From: DASRDR01 sp963812945 [NCBI: uncultured Candidatus Rokubacteria bacterium]
GTDB taxonomy: Bacteria > Methylomirabilota > Methylomirabilia > Rokubacteriales
Assembly (NCBI GenBank): GCA_963812945.1
Contig: CAWEXD010000008.1
Coordinates: 62,001-126,000, forward strand
Length of the DNA: 64,000 bases
Direction: 5' to 3'
The notes beneath the pieces are model-generated. The model was not told the origin of the DNA and did no database searches. It saw only the letters and a program-made list of their open reading frames with translations. Below, in pieces: positions 16,620 to 24,986 of this stretch. The stretch's first letter is position 1; the number at the start of each line of letters is the position of its first letter. The position numbers were made by a program, and so were the translations under genes.

Positions 16620-18071
16620 GTGAGCACCTTCGGATTCCTGCTGGGCCCGCCGGTGCTCGCGGCATTGCTGGCTCTCGTCATCGTGCCGTACCGACCGGCC
16701 GTCGGGTGGGTGAACGGGGCCCTGTCTCTCGTCTCGCTCGGGGCCGCTGTCGCTCTGGGGAACCAGGTCCTGACGGACGGGGCCGTCGTGGCGGGGTGGC
16801 AGGATCTCCTGCGGGCGGACGCCCTGTCGGTGCTGCTGGCCGTCTGTGTCTCGCTGGTGATGGCGCTGGCGGCGTGGCTCGGCCCCGGGCTCCGGCGGGA
16901 CGACGAACCTCGTCGCGCCCGACGCTTCCAGATCTTCGTCAACCTGTTCGCCTTCACGATGCTCTGCGCGGTCTCGACCAACAACGTCGGGTTGATGTGG
17001 GTGGCGATCGAGGCGACGACCATCACGTCCGCGATGCTGATCGCCCTCGACGTCACCAAGGCGTCCGTCGAGGCCTCCTGGAAGTACGTGCTGCTCGGCT
17101 CGGTGGGCATCGCGCTGGCGTTCGCCGGCACCGTGCTCGGGTATTTCGACTTCGTGAGCCTGGGGGATCCGCAGGAGGCGGTCCTGAACTGGACCGTGCT
17201 GAAAGCCGCCGCGCCGTCGCTCCATCCCGAGGTCGTGCAACTGGCGTTCGTGTTCATCCTGGTGGGCTACGGGACGAAGGCGGGTCTGGCGCCGATGCAC
17301 ACGTGGCTGCCCGACGCCCACGCCGAGGCGCCGGCGCCGCTCTCCGCCATGATGTCCGGCGTGCTGCTCGCCGTGGCGCTCTACGCGATCATCCGCTGGA
17401 AGGCCGTGGTGAGTGCGGCCGTCGGCAGCGCCTTTCCGAACCGGCTCCTCGTCCTCCTGGGTCTCCTGTCGCTCGCGATCGCGGCCTTCAGCCTCCTGGT
17501 CCAGCGGAACTACAAGCGGATGCTGGCCTACTCCAGCATCGAGCACATGGGCCTGATGTGCGTGGGTCTCGCGCTGGGACCCCTGGGGACCGCGGCCGCG
17601 ATGCTGCACCTGGTGAACCACACGCTGGCGAAGTCCGCGATGTTCCTCCTGGCTGGACGGGTGCTCCACCGGTATCAGACGGCCGACATCGCTCGCGTGT
17701 CCGGCCTGCTGCAGACGATGCCGGCGACCGGGTGGCTGTTCCTGGCGGGCGGGCTGGCGCTGGTCGGGCTGCCACCATTCGGCCTCTTCGTGTCGGAGTT
17801 CGCGCTGATCCGGGCCGGCTTTGCGCTCGGGCGGCCGTGGCTCATGGGGCTCGTGCTGGTTCTCCTGACGGTGGCCTTCGTCGGAGTCGTCGCCCATGTG
17901 AACCGGATGCTGTACGGGCGGCCTCCGGCCGGCGTGCGCGCCGGCGAGGCGGAGCCCTGGCGGCTGGTCCCGCTCGCCCTGTGCATGGCGGGACTCCTCG
18001 TCCTGGGCCTCGGCACGCCGCCGCCGCTGGCGACACTGCTCGCGCAGATCGCGGAGATCGTGGGGCCGTGA
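16620..18071 (+). CDS. Hydrogenase-4-like membrane subunit HyfF (NuoN/MrpD type)
   Basis: 483-residue second antiporter-like subunit. Motifs are GYGTKAGLAPMHTWLPDAH (about residues 218-236), NYKRMLAYSSIEHMG (about 297-311) and LVNHTLAKSAMFLLAG (about 330). GTG 16620 lies seven bases after the previous stop. With HyfB it gives two potential ion channels; the third E. coli-type subunit HyfD is absent from this locus. Its stop overlaps the large-subunit start by four bases. Confidence 0.9.
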   Translation: MSTFGFLLGPPVLAALLALVIVPYRPAVGWVNGALSLVSLGAAVALGNQVLTDGAVVAGWQDLLRADALSVLLAVCVSLVMALAAWLGPGLRRDDEPRRARRFQIFVNLFAFTMLCAVSTNNVGLMWVAIEATTITSAMLIALDVTKASVEASWKYVLLGSVGIALAFAGTVLGYFDFVSLGDPQEAVLNWTVLKAAAPSLHPEVVQLAFVFILVGYGTKAGLAPMHTWLPDAHAEAPAPLSAMMSGVLLAVALYAIIRWKAVVSAAVGSAFPNRLLVLLGLLSLAIAAFSLLVQRNYKRMLAYSSIEHMGLMCVGLALGPLGTAAAMLHLVNHTLAKSAMFLLAGRVLHRYQTADIARVSGLLQTMPATGWLFLAGGLALVGLPPFGLFVSEFALIRAGFALGRPWLMGLVLVLLTVAFVGVVAHVNRMLYGRPPAGVRAGEAEPWRLVPLALCMAGLLVLGLGTPPPLATLLAQIAEIVGP

Positions 18072-19645
18072 CGGCCTTCGATCGCTTACCGGAAGATCTG
18101 GCCGGGCAGTTCCATGGCCGTGTCACCGGGGTGCGAGTCGAGCGCGGCAGTGAGCTGCGCTGCGCGATCCCGCCCGCGGACGTGCCGGCCTTGGCGCGGT
18201 GGATGCGCACGAGCTTCGGGGCCGAGCTGATCCTGATGGTCGGGGTCGACCGCCGCCGGGATCGCGGTGGCTTCGAGGTCCACTATCTCTTCGGCCACGA
18301 CCGTGCGACCTGGTGCCTCCACGCGACGGTCACCGTGGCTCCGGACAAGCCCGAGATCCCGTCCCTGGCCACCTTCCACTACCCGGCGTCCCGGTTCGAG
18401 CGGGAGATCTACGACCTGTTCGGCATCCGGGCGCTCGGCCATCCCGACCCTCGCCCCCTCGTGCGACACGCGTTCTGGCCGGAGGACTACTTCCCCCTTC
18501 GAAAGGACGCCGCGCCCCGGGACTTCCACGACGACGCCCAGGCCTTCCCCTTTCAGCAGGTCGGGGGTGAGGGCGTCTACGAGATCCCGGTGGGGCCGGT
18601 CCACGCGGGGATCATCGAGCCCGGCCACTTCCGCTTCAGCGTGGTGGGCGAGACGATCATCGACATGAAGTCGCGCCTGTACTTCACCCACAAGGGGACG
18701 GAAAAGCTCTTCGAGGGGCGCACCCTGGACGACGGAGTGGAGCTGGCGGAACGGGTATCCGGGGACACGACCGTCGGGCACGCGCTGGCCTACTGCCAGG
18801 CGGCGGAGGCGCTGAGTGGCACGGTCGCGCCGCCGCGGGCGCGCTATCTGCGCGTGATCCTCCTCGAGCTCGAGCGTCTCTACAACCACATCGGCGACTT
18901 CGGGATGATCTGCAACGACACGGGTTTCGCGGTGGCGCACTCCCACTGCTTCCGGATCCGCGAGCGGCTCTTGCGGTTGAACAAGCGCCTGACGGGTCAC
19001 CGCCTCCTCCGGGGCGTTCTCCGTCCCGGGGGCGTCCGGATGGACTGGCCGGTCGGGCTCGACGTGGTCGCCGAGCTGAAGTCGATCCAGGCGGACTTCG
19101 ACGAGATCGTCGAGATCAGCCTCGGCAACGCCCTGGTGGCCGACCGACTCGATGGGACCGGCCGGCTGACGACCCAGACGGCGCGCGACCACGGCGTGCT
19201 CGGGTTCGTGGCGCGTGCGTCCGGGCTGGACGTTGATGCCCGGCGGGACCATCCGTTCGCGGCATACGGGGAGCTGTCATTCAGAGTGCCCGTGTTCGAT
19301 ACGGGTGACGTGCGAGCCCGCACGCTGGTCCGGGTGGAGGAGGTGCGAGAGTCGGTGAAGCTGGTCCAGCAGGCCGTCGAGGGCCTGCCGGCGGGGCCGT
19401 CGCAGGTGAGCGTGGGCGCCGCCCCGGCCTTCGAGCCCGCGTTCGCCCTGGTCGAGGGATGGCGGGGACGGATCATTCACTGGCTGATGCCCGACGCCAG
19501 CGGGCGACTGTGGCGCGCCAAGATCCTCGACCCGTCGTTCCTGAACTGGCGGCCTCTTTCCTACGCCCTGCTGAAGAACATCGTCCCGGACTTCCCCCTC
19601 TGCAACAAGTCGTTCAACCAGTCGTACTCGGGGAACGACCTGTGA
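18068..19645 (+). CDS. Hydrogenase-4-like large subunit (HyfG/NuoCD fusion) lacking NiFe ligands
   Basis: 525-residue fusion of a NuoC-like N-terminal domain (about residues 1-170, with FHYPASRFEREIYDLFGI and HPDPRPLVRH) and a NuoD/HycE-like domain. In active NiFe hydrogenases two CxxC pairs bind nickel. Here the first site reads ERVSGDTTVGHALAY where HycE-type proteins have CGIC, and the C-terminus reads FPLCNKSFNQSYSGNDL with a single Cys instead of CxxC. The subunit therefore should not form a NiFe centre, matching the energy-converting hydrogenase-related (Ehr) group. The physiological reaction is unknown. GTG 18068 overlaps the hyfF stop (GTGA). Confidence 0.88.
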   Translation: MTAFDRLPEDLAGQFHGRVTGVRVERGSELRCAIPPADVPALARWMRTSFGAELILMVGVDRRRDRGGFEVHYLFGHDRATWCLHATVTVAPDKPEIPSLATFHYPASRFEREIYDLFGIRALGHPDPRPLVRHAFWPEDYFPLRKDAAPRDFHDDAQAFPFQQVGGEGVYEIPVGPVHAGIIEPGHFRFSVVGETIIDMKSRLYFTHKGTEKLFEGRTLDDGVELAERVSGDTTVGHALAYCQAAEALSGTVAPPRARYLRVILLELERLYNHIGDFGMICNDTGFAVAHSHCFRIRERLLRLNKRLTGHRLLRGVLRPGGVRMDWPVGLDVVAELKSIQADFDEIVEISLGNALVADRLDGTGRLTTQTARDHGVLGFVARASGLDVDARRDHPFAAYGELSFRVPVFDTGDVRARTLVRVEEVRESVKLVQQAVEGLPAGPSQVSVGAAPAFEPAFALVEGWRGRIIHWLMPDASGRLWRAKILDPSFLNWRPLSYALLKNIVPDFPLCNKSFNQSYSGNDL

Positions 19646-19728
19646 ACAGAGGGTGGGCGTGGGTCGGCCGGACGTCTCCCGATGGTCGGCTCTGAACGCC
19701 GAGACGCCCTGTGGCGGACCTCGCCCAC

Positions 19729-21813
19729 CTACGGCGAGAGGAAGCCGCGGCCCTCGTCGGCGAGCCGATCGAGCAGGGCGGCCGGTCGCCAGAAGTCGCT
19801 CCCCGTGCGACGGCCGAGCTCCAGCATCCGGTCCCGGATCGTCCGGAGCCCGATGGAATCGGCCCAGAACATCGGACCCCCGCGGTAGACGGGCCAGCCG
19901 TAGCCGTACACCCAGATCACGTCGATGTCGCTGGGGCGGATTGCGATCTTCTCCTCGAGGATCTTGGCGCCCTCGTTCACCATCGGGTAGAGGAGGCGCT
20001 CGCGGATCTCGTCGTCCGGGATCGGCCGCCGCGTGATCCCCTGCGCGGCCGACACGTCGACGATGATCTTCTCCACGTCCGGGTCCGGCCGGGGCGTGCG
20101 GTCGCCCTCGTAGCGGTAGAAGCCGGCGCCGGTCTTCTGGCCGAATCGGCCCAGTTCGCACAGGCGATCGGCCACCGGCGCCCGCTCCCCCCGGCCCTTG
20201 CGGATGCGCCAGCCGACGTCGAGCCCCGCGAGGTCGCCCATGGCGAAGGGGCCCATCGGGAAGCCGAAGTCGTAGAGCACCTGGTCGACCTCGTGCGGGA
20301 GGGCGCCCTCCAGGATGAGCCGCTCCGATTCCTTGCTGCGCTGGTGGAGCATCCGGTTGCCCACGAACCCGTAGCAGACGCCCACGAGCACCGGCACCTT
20401 GCCGATGCGACGCCCGACGGCCATCGCCGTCGCGATGGTCGTCTTCGACGACTTCGCCCCGCGCACGTTCTCCAAGAGCCGCATCACGTTGGCCGGGCTG
20501 AAGAAGTGGGTGCCGACGACGCTCTCCGGCCGCTTCGTGGCGGCGGCAATCTCGTTGACGTCGAGGGTGGAGGTGTTGGTCGCCAGCACGGCGTCCGCCT
20601 TGCAGATCGCGTCGAGCTTCGCGAAGACCTCCTTCTTGATGGGCATCTCCTCGAAGACCGCCTCGATGACGATGTCGGCGTCAGCCACCGCCCCGAAGTC
20701 GGTGGTCGGCGCGATGAGCCCCATGCGCCGCTCGACGTCCGCCTTGGTGAGGCGGCCCCGGGACGCGGTCGCCTCGTAGTTCTTGCGGACCACGCCGATG
20801 CCGCGGTCGAGGGCCTCGCGGCCGACCTCGACGACGGTGACCGGGATGCCCGCGTTGGCGAAGTTCATCGCGATGCCGCCGCCCATGGTGCCCGCCCCGA
20901 TGACGGCCGCCTTCCGGATCTCGCGGGTCGGGGTGTCGGCGGGCACGTCGGGGATCTTGGCCGCCTCGCGCTCGGCGAAGAAGGCGTAACGCTGCGCCTT
21001 GGACTCCGGCGAGGCGACCAGCTCGAGGAACAGCTCGCGCTCGAAGCGGAGGCCGTCCGTGAACGGGCGGTTGACCGCGGCCTCCACCGCCTGGATGCAG
21101 CGCTCGGGCGCCCGGAAGCCGCGCGTCTGCCGGGCGACCGACTCGCGGAACCTGGCGAAGATCTCCGGCTTGCCGCGCGCCGCGGCCACCTTGTCGTCGA
21201 GATCGCGCACCTTGCGAAGAGGTCGGCCCTCCGCGACCGCGAGCTCCGCGAACGCGACGGCGCCGGCGGTGAGGTCGCCCTCGACGAGCTCGTCCACCAG
21301 GCCGGAGCGGTGCGCGTCCTCGGCGCCGATGGGCTCCCCGCTCACGATCATCGCCAGCGCCTTCTCCACGCCGACCAGGCGGGGCAGCCGCTGGGTCCCG
21401 CCGGCGCCGGGCAGGATGCCGAGCTTGACCTCCGGCAGCCCGAGCCGCGCCGCGCGCACGGCGACGCGCCAGTGGGACGCCAGCGTGACCTCGAGCCCGC
21501 CGCCGAGCGACGTGCCGTGGATGGCGGCGACGACCGGCTTCGGGCTTTGCTCGATCGCGTCCAGTACCGCGTGGAGGCCGGGATCCTTCATCGGCTTGCC
21601 GAACTCGGTGATGTCGGCGCCCGCGATGAAGGTGCGCCCGGCGCACGCGATGACGCACGCCTTCGCGGCGGGATCCGCGGTGGCCCGGCGTACCCCGTCC
21701 AGGAGTCCGAGCCGGACCCCGTGGCTGAGCGCGTTCACGGGCGGGTTGTTCACGGTGAGGACGGCGATCGATCCACGGCGGTCGTAGGTCACGAGATCGG
21801 CGCTGACGGTCAT
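19729..21813 (-). CDS. Bifunctional enoyl-CoA hydratase/3-hydroxyacyl-CoA dehydrogenase
   Basis: 694-residue fatty-acid beta-oxidation enzyme. Residues 1-270 form a crotonase domain with the oxyanion-hole motifs [14 protein letters not shown] (about 55-68) and [13 protein letters not shown] (about 97-109), plus [15 protein letters not shown] with catalytic Glu residues near 104 and 123. From about residue 290 comes the NAD-binding domain ([15 protein letters not shown]), then the dehydrogenase active site ([15 protein letters not shown], with the catalytic His) and the C-terminal helical domain with GFVGNRM. Size and order match FadJ or peroxisomal multifunctional enzyme. No thiolase or acyl-CoA dehydrogenase lies nearby. 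Confidence 0.93.
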   Translation of the reverse strand: MTVSADLVTYDRRGSIAVLTVNNPPVNALSHGVRLGLLDGVRRATADPAAKACVIACAGRTFIAGADITEFGKPMKDPGLHAVLDAIEQSPKPVVAAIHGTSLGGGLEVTLASHWRVAVRAARLGLPEVKLGILPGAGGTQRLPRLVGVEKALAMIVSGEPIGAEDAHRSGLVDELVEGDLTAGAVAFAELAVAEGRPLRKVRDLDDKVAAARGKPEIFARFRESVARQTRGFRAPERCIQAVEAAVNRPFTDGLRFERELFLELVASPESKAQRYAFFAEREAAKIPDVPADTPTREIRKAAVIGAGTMGGGIAMNFANAGIPVTVVEVGREALDRGIGVVRKNYEATASRGRLTKADVERRMGLIAPTTDFGAVADADIVIEAVFEEMPIKKEVFAKLDAICKADAVLATNTSTLDVNEIAAATKRPESVVGTHFFSPANVMRLLENVRGAKSSKTTIATAMAVGRRIGKVPVLVGVCYGFVGNRMLHQRSKESERLILEGALPHEVDQVLYDFGFPMGPFAMGDLAGLDVGWRIRKGRGERAPVADRLCELGRFGQKTGAGFYRYEGDRTPRPDPDVEKIIVDVSAAQGITRRPIPDDEIRERLLYPMVNEGAKILEEKIAIRPSDIDVIWVYGYGWPVYRGGPMFWADSIGLRTIRDRMLELGRRTGSDFWRPAALLDRLADEGRGFLSP

Positions 21814-21871
21814 CGGCTGGGTCCTCCTGCGACGCTCATCGGGATGCGGTCAACCCCGGGACGGATGCCGG

Positions 21872-22591
21872 TCAGTCCGGGAACTCGATCCGGCGGTTGA
21901 GGCTTTCCTCGCCGCCGTCCTGGTATCGTACCGTGGCTGTCACGCCGAACCACCCCCCGGGCCCGTGGCCGAAGAGGGGGAATCCGTCGGCGGCCCGGTC
22001 CCGGGAGATGAAGTCGGTTCCGTTCTTGGCGGCGGGCTCCATCCGCCAGCTCACGGCATCGACGCCGTCCAGGGCGGGCCGCGCGCCCCGCAGCTGGATG
22101 ATCCACTCGTACCGGGACTCGCCGTCGGGCGGGAGCGTCCGGTACCGGTAGACGAGAGCCAGCCCGCGGGACGATGCCGGGGTCGCGGCCTCCTCCACCC
22201 AGGGCCCCGCGCCGGCCGGCTCCGGGCGCGGCGCACTCGGCGTTCTGGGCTCGGGGTTCCGGGAGGCAGGTTGCTCGGCGGAGGCGGCCGGGGTCGCGTC
22301 GCGCGGCTTGCTCGCGGAGGCGCCGGTGGCGGGCCGGCTCATGCGGCCGGAGGCCAGGAAGCCGCGGGGGAGGGTTGCCACGGCCCCGACGACGGCGGCG
22401 ACACCGAACGCGACGAGTGCGGCGGCCAGCCCGCGATGGGCGCGGACCCAGTCTGCCCACGCGGCGCGCTCGCCCGCCCGCGCTCCTGAGCCGCCAGCGC
22501 CGCCAGCGCTGCCGGACGCGGTTCGGCGCGCCCCGCGGCGCTCGCGAGGCCGCTCCCCGGGGGCGCCCGGGCCGCCGTCGGCCTCGGGCAT
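21872..22591 (-). CDS. Membrane-anchored protein with a C-terminal pYEATS-like domain
   Basis: 239 residues in three parts. Residues 1-45 are polar, Arg/Gly/Ala-rich and presumably cytoplasmic. About 50-80 form one hydrophobic helix (GLAAALVAFGVAAVVGAVATL). A Pro/Ala-rich linker follows, then a beta-rich domain from about 140 to the end with the pattern YEWIIQLRGARPALDGVDAV, then DGFPLFGHGPGGWFGVTATV and DGGEESL. That pattern (paired 'L-D-V-V' strands, a G-W-F turn, a terminal 'DG..' strand) resembles the prokaryotic YEATS (pYEATS) domain. The assignment is from memory of the family pattern. Partner and function are unknown. Confidence 0.6.
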   Translation of the reverse strand: MPEADGGPGAPGERPRERRGARRTASGSAGGAGGSGARAGERAAWADWVRAHRGLAAALVAFGVAAVVGAVATLPRGFLASGRMSRPATGASASKPRDATPAASAEQPASRNPEPRTPSAPRPEPAGAGPWVEEAATPASSRGLALVYRYRTLPPDGESRYEWIIQLRGARPALDGVDAVSWRMEPAAKNGTDFISRDRAADGFPLFGHGPGGWFGVTATVRYQDGGEESLNRRIEFPD

Positions 22592-22658
22592 CTCGTCGGT
22601 CAGGGTGGGGGACCCCCCTGGGGTCTGGCCAGCCCGGCGCGTCGGGACGACATTGCCA

Positions 22659-23072
22659 TCAGCTCGGCCGGCCGACCACCGCGATCGTCACTGCGGTCGC
22701 TGCCGCGACCGTGCGGTAGAGCGGTCACCGGGCCTTGTACGTCTCGACCAGGCGCTCCGCCGTCGCCTGATCCACTCCGTGGAGCTCGAAGCGCATGTCG
22801 ATCCGCTCGAAGCGGTTCGGCTGGGCGGCGGCGCGCACCCCCTCGATGGTCACCTCCAGCCCGTCGAGCGGCACCCCGGTGTCGCGGGCGTGGCCCTCGA
22901 CGAGCGTCACGCCGCACGAGGAGACGCCGGCCAGGAACGCCTCGCTGTTGCTGAGGGCTTCCGGGGCGGTGGAGGAGTCGAGGACGAAGTGATGGTTCCG
23001 GGCGTTGCTGACGGCCCGGCCCACGACGCCGCACGACCGTGAGCGAACGGTGTCGACCTTGGCGTCACTCAT
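22659..23072 (-). CDS. OsmC-family peroxiredoxin-like selenoprotein (in-frame TGA read as Sec)
   Basis: 137 residues if TGA 22725-22727 is read as selenocysteine (U116), the usual OsmC length; 115 residues if not. Before the TGA: the first conserved Cys in AGVSSCGVTLVEGH, then ERIDMRFELHGVD and ERLVETYKAR. After the TGA the same frame gives PLYRTVAAATAVTIAVVGRPS and stops at 22659. Together KAR-U-PLYRTVA matches the OsmC segment where the second redox Cys (C-P) normally stands, so Sec replaces it exactly. A SECIS-like hairpin follows. AAAGGAGGGACGC supports ATG 23072. Likely role: thiol-dependent peroxide or organic hydroperoxide reduction in the cytoplasm. Confidence 0.85.
22694..22711 (-). 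promoter_or_regulatory. SECIS-like hairpin of the OsmC selenoprotein gene
   Basis: CGGTCGC-GGCA-GCGACCG, a perfect 7-bp stem with loop GGCA, begins 13 nt after the TGA; the loop begins at nucleotide 21. Bacterial SECIS elements sit immediately after UGA with the apical loop about 16-37 nt away and a G in the first two loop positions, and both conditions are met. Confidence 0.75.
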
Positions 23073-23182
23073 GCGTCCCTCCTTTCGGGCGCGGCCGGAG
23101 CGGCGATCCTTGTCGAAGCGCCGCGCGCCGTATCGCGATCGTGCGCGGCGCGCGACCCGGCTGTCAAGGTGTGCTAGCGTCA

Positions 23183-23255
23183 GGGGTCAGACTTTGACTT
23201 CGAGACATTTTCGCCGGACGCGCTTCGAATTGTCCCGAAGTCAAAGTCTGACCCC
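23183..23255. repeat. 73-bp palindromic element abutting a start codon
   Basis: Perfect 20-nt inverted repeat. The left arm (23183-23202) begins GGGGTCAGACTTTGAC and the right arm (23236-23255) ends GTCAAAGTCTGACCCC, with a 33-nt AT-richer centre. The right end touches the ATG at 23256. A related element lies at 54020-54096 with the same GGGGTCAG...CTGACCCC ends. The structure recalls REP/RAYT-type or miniature mobile elements; no transposase is present in the window. Confidence 0.75.
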
Positions 23256-24701
23256 ATGCTGCGCGTCCTGATCGCTGCCTTCGACGGGCTCCAGCCGGCG
23301 CAGGTGTCGCTGGCGCTGACCCCCACGATCCAGGGGCTGGTCCAGGACGGTGTCGTGTTCACGCGCCACCACGCCGTCTTCCCCACCGTGACCCGGACGA
23401 ACGCCGCCAGCATGGTGACGGGCCGCCACTCCGGCGGCCACGGCCTGGCCGCCAATACCGTCGTGGTCCCGGAGTTCCCGCCCGGTCAGGTGATCGACGC
23501 GCTGGAACCGACCCTCGCCCGGCTGGCGGCCGTCAGCGGGGGCCGTGTGCTGCTGGCGCCCACCCTGGGCGAGATCGTGGCCACTCATGGCCTGGCGTAC
23601 GCCGCCGTGGTGGGCGGGACCAGCGGGAACGCCTACGTGCAGCACCCACGCGCGGCCACGACGAGCGGCGCGGTCGTTCACGCCGACTTCGCCCTGCCCG
23701 CGCCGCATCACGAGGCCGTCCAGCGCCGCTTCGGACTCTGGCCACCGAAGGTGGTGCCGTCCATCGGCCGGATCCAGCGCGTCGCCGACGTCCTCCTCGA
23801 CTACGTCCTTCCCGTGGTCGACCCCGACGTGGCGATGGTCTGGTTTCCCGAGCCCGACACCTCGCAGCACGCCACGGGGGTCGGCTCGAGCGTAGCCCAC
23901 GAGGCGCTCCGGGAGGCCGACGCGCAGCTCGGCAGGATCCTGGCCGCGGTCCGCCGGCGAGGGGTCGAGCCCGAGGTGCTCGTGGTCTCGGACCACGGTT
24001 ACTCGACCATCGCCTCGGTCGTCGACGTCGAGGCCGAGGTGCGCCGGGCCGGCTTCCCTCCAGGAGACCAGCCGGGGGGTGTCGCGGTGGCGCCGAACGG
24101 CGGCGCCGCCCTCCTCTACGTCCGCGACCGGAGCCCGGACGTGGTCGAGCGCCTCGCGATCTGGCTGGCGGAGCAGCCGTGGGCCGGCGCGCTGGTAGGC
24201 GGATCCGGCGATCCGAAGGCCCTCGGTCTCCTGCCCGGGGATGCCGCCGGGATCACCGGGGAGCGCGCGCCCGACATCGCGGTCTCGCTCCGGTGGGATC
24301 CAGGCCCGGGCGCGAACGGGTTTGCCGGCCGCTCGTACGCGACCGGCGGGGTCCCTGGCCAGGGCACCCACGGCTCGGGAAGCCCGCACGAGCTCCGGAG
24401 CATCCTTGTCGCCGCCGGCCCGAGCTTCCGGAGCGGGGTGGCCTCTGATCTGCCCTCCGGCAATGTCGACCTCGCGCCGACCATCCTCGCGCTGCTCGGC
24501 CTGGCCACGGGCGTGCCGTTCGACGGACGGGTCCTGGCGGAGGCGTTCCGCCGGGGCGCACCATCGGGGCCGCCACCCCGGACCTCGCTCGAGCACGTGG
24601 TCGAGCGGGCCACCCGGGCCGGGGTCCTCCGCCAGCGGCTCCTCCTGGAGCGCGTCGGCGCGACCACGTACGTCTCGAGCCTGGACGCTCGCCGCGGCTG
24701 A
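23256..24701 (+). CDS. Alkaline phosphatase superfamily (type I phosphodiesterase/nucleotide pyrophosphatase-like)
   Basis: 481-residue metal-dependent phosphohydrolase. The N-terminal metal Asp is in VLIAAFDGLQP (about residues 4-14). The nucleophile region is FPTVTRTNAASMVTGRHSGGHG, with Thr near residue 46. Further metal ligands are in FPEPDTSQHATG (about 200) and VVSDHGYSTI (about 247), with a last His in GTHGSGSPHELRS (about 372). No signal peptide is evident, so it may act in the cytoplasm. The start codon directly follows a palindromic repeat, leaving no ribosome-binding site, which suggests the element replaced the native leader. Confidence 0.85.
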   Translation: MLRVLIAAFDGLQPAQVSLALTPTIQGLVQDGVVFTRHHAVFPTVTRTNAASMVTGRHSGGHGLAANTVVVPEFPPGQVIDALEPTLARLAAVSGGRVLLAPTLGEIVATHGLAYAAVVGGTSGNAYVQHPRAATTSGAVVHADFALPAPHHEAVQRRFGLWPPKVVPSIGRIQRVADVLLDYVLPVVDPDVAMVWFPEPDTSQHATGVGSSVAHEALREADAQLGRILAAVRRRGVEPEVLVVSDHGYSTIASVVDVEAEVRRAGFPPGDQPGGVAVAPNGGAALLYVRDRSPDVVERLAIWLAEQPWAGALVGGSGDPKALGLLPGDAAGITGERAPDIAVSLRWDPGPGANGFAGRSYATGGVPGQGTHGSGSPHELRSILVAAGPSFRSGVASDLPSGNVDLAPTILALLGLATGVPFDGRVLAEAFRRGAPSGPPPRTSLEHVVERATRAGVLRQRLLLERVGATTYVSSLDARRG

Positions 24702-24789
24702 CGAGCAGCCCACGCGGGACGCCGGACTTCCCGGCCGAGAGCAGTCCGGGCCGTCGCCGAACCGCAACACGACCGCCACGGCCCCTCGC

Positions 24790-24818
24790 TTGACGGCCGG
24801 CGCAAAAGGTTGTCTATT
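24790..24818 (+). promoter_or_regulatory. Sigma-70 promoter of the polyamine-type importer operon
   Basis: TTGACG and TCTATT with a 17-base spacer (5/6 and 4/6 matches) in an AT-richer patch, about 170 bases upstream of the binding-protein start. The predicted leader of roughly 160 nt shows no recognised riboswitch. Confidence 0.55.
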
Positions 24819-24986
24819 TCGGCGAAGGCGCCGTGGGCGTGTCGGGGGGCGGACCGGAGTGCTCCGGGGGCCGCCCGCCTCGAGGAAGCCCGCGCGATGG
24901 TCAGCTCGCGCGCACGGCTGTCCGGCACGGGATGCCGGCGGCTCGCGCATGGTCCGGCAACGGGAACCGAACAGAAGGAGGAGCTC

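Noticed and set aside
12447-18071. Respiratory complex I (nuo) operon
   Set aside because: The small subunit has the C-x-G-C-E motif of hydrogenases, HyfE/HyfB/HyfF sizes fit hydrogenase-4, and NuoE/F/G/I/J genes are absent.
18068-19645. Active H2-evolving NiFe hydrogenase or formate hydrogenlyase
   Set aside because: Both nickel-binding CxxC motifs are missing, and no formate dehydrogenase or hyp genes are present.
23183-23255. Intrinsic terminator
   Set aside because: The arms are separated by 33 nt, there is no T tract and the right arm abuts a start codon; the related copy at 54.0 kb supports a repeat element instead.
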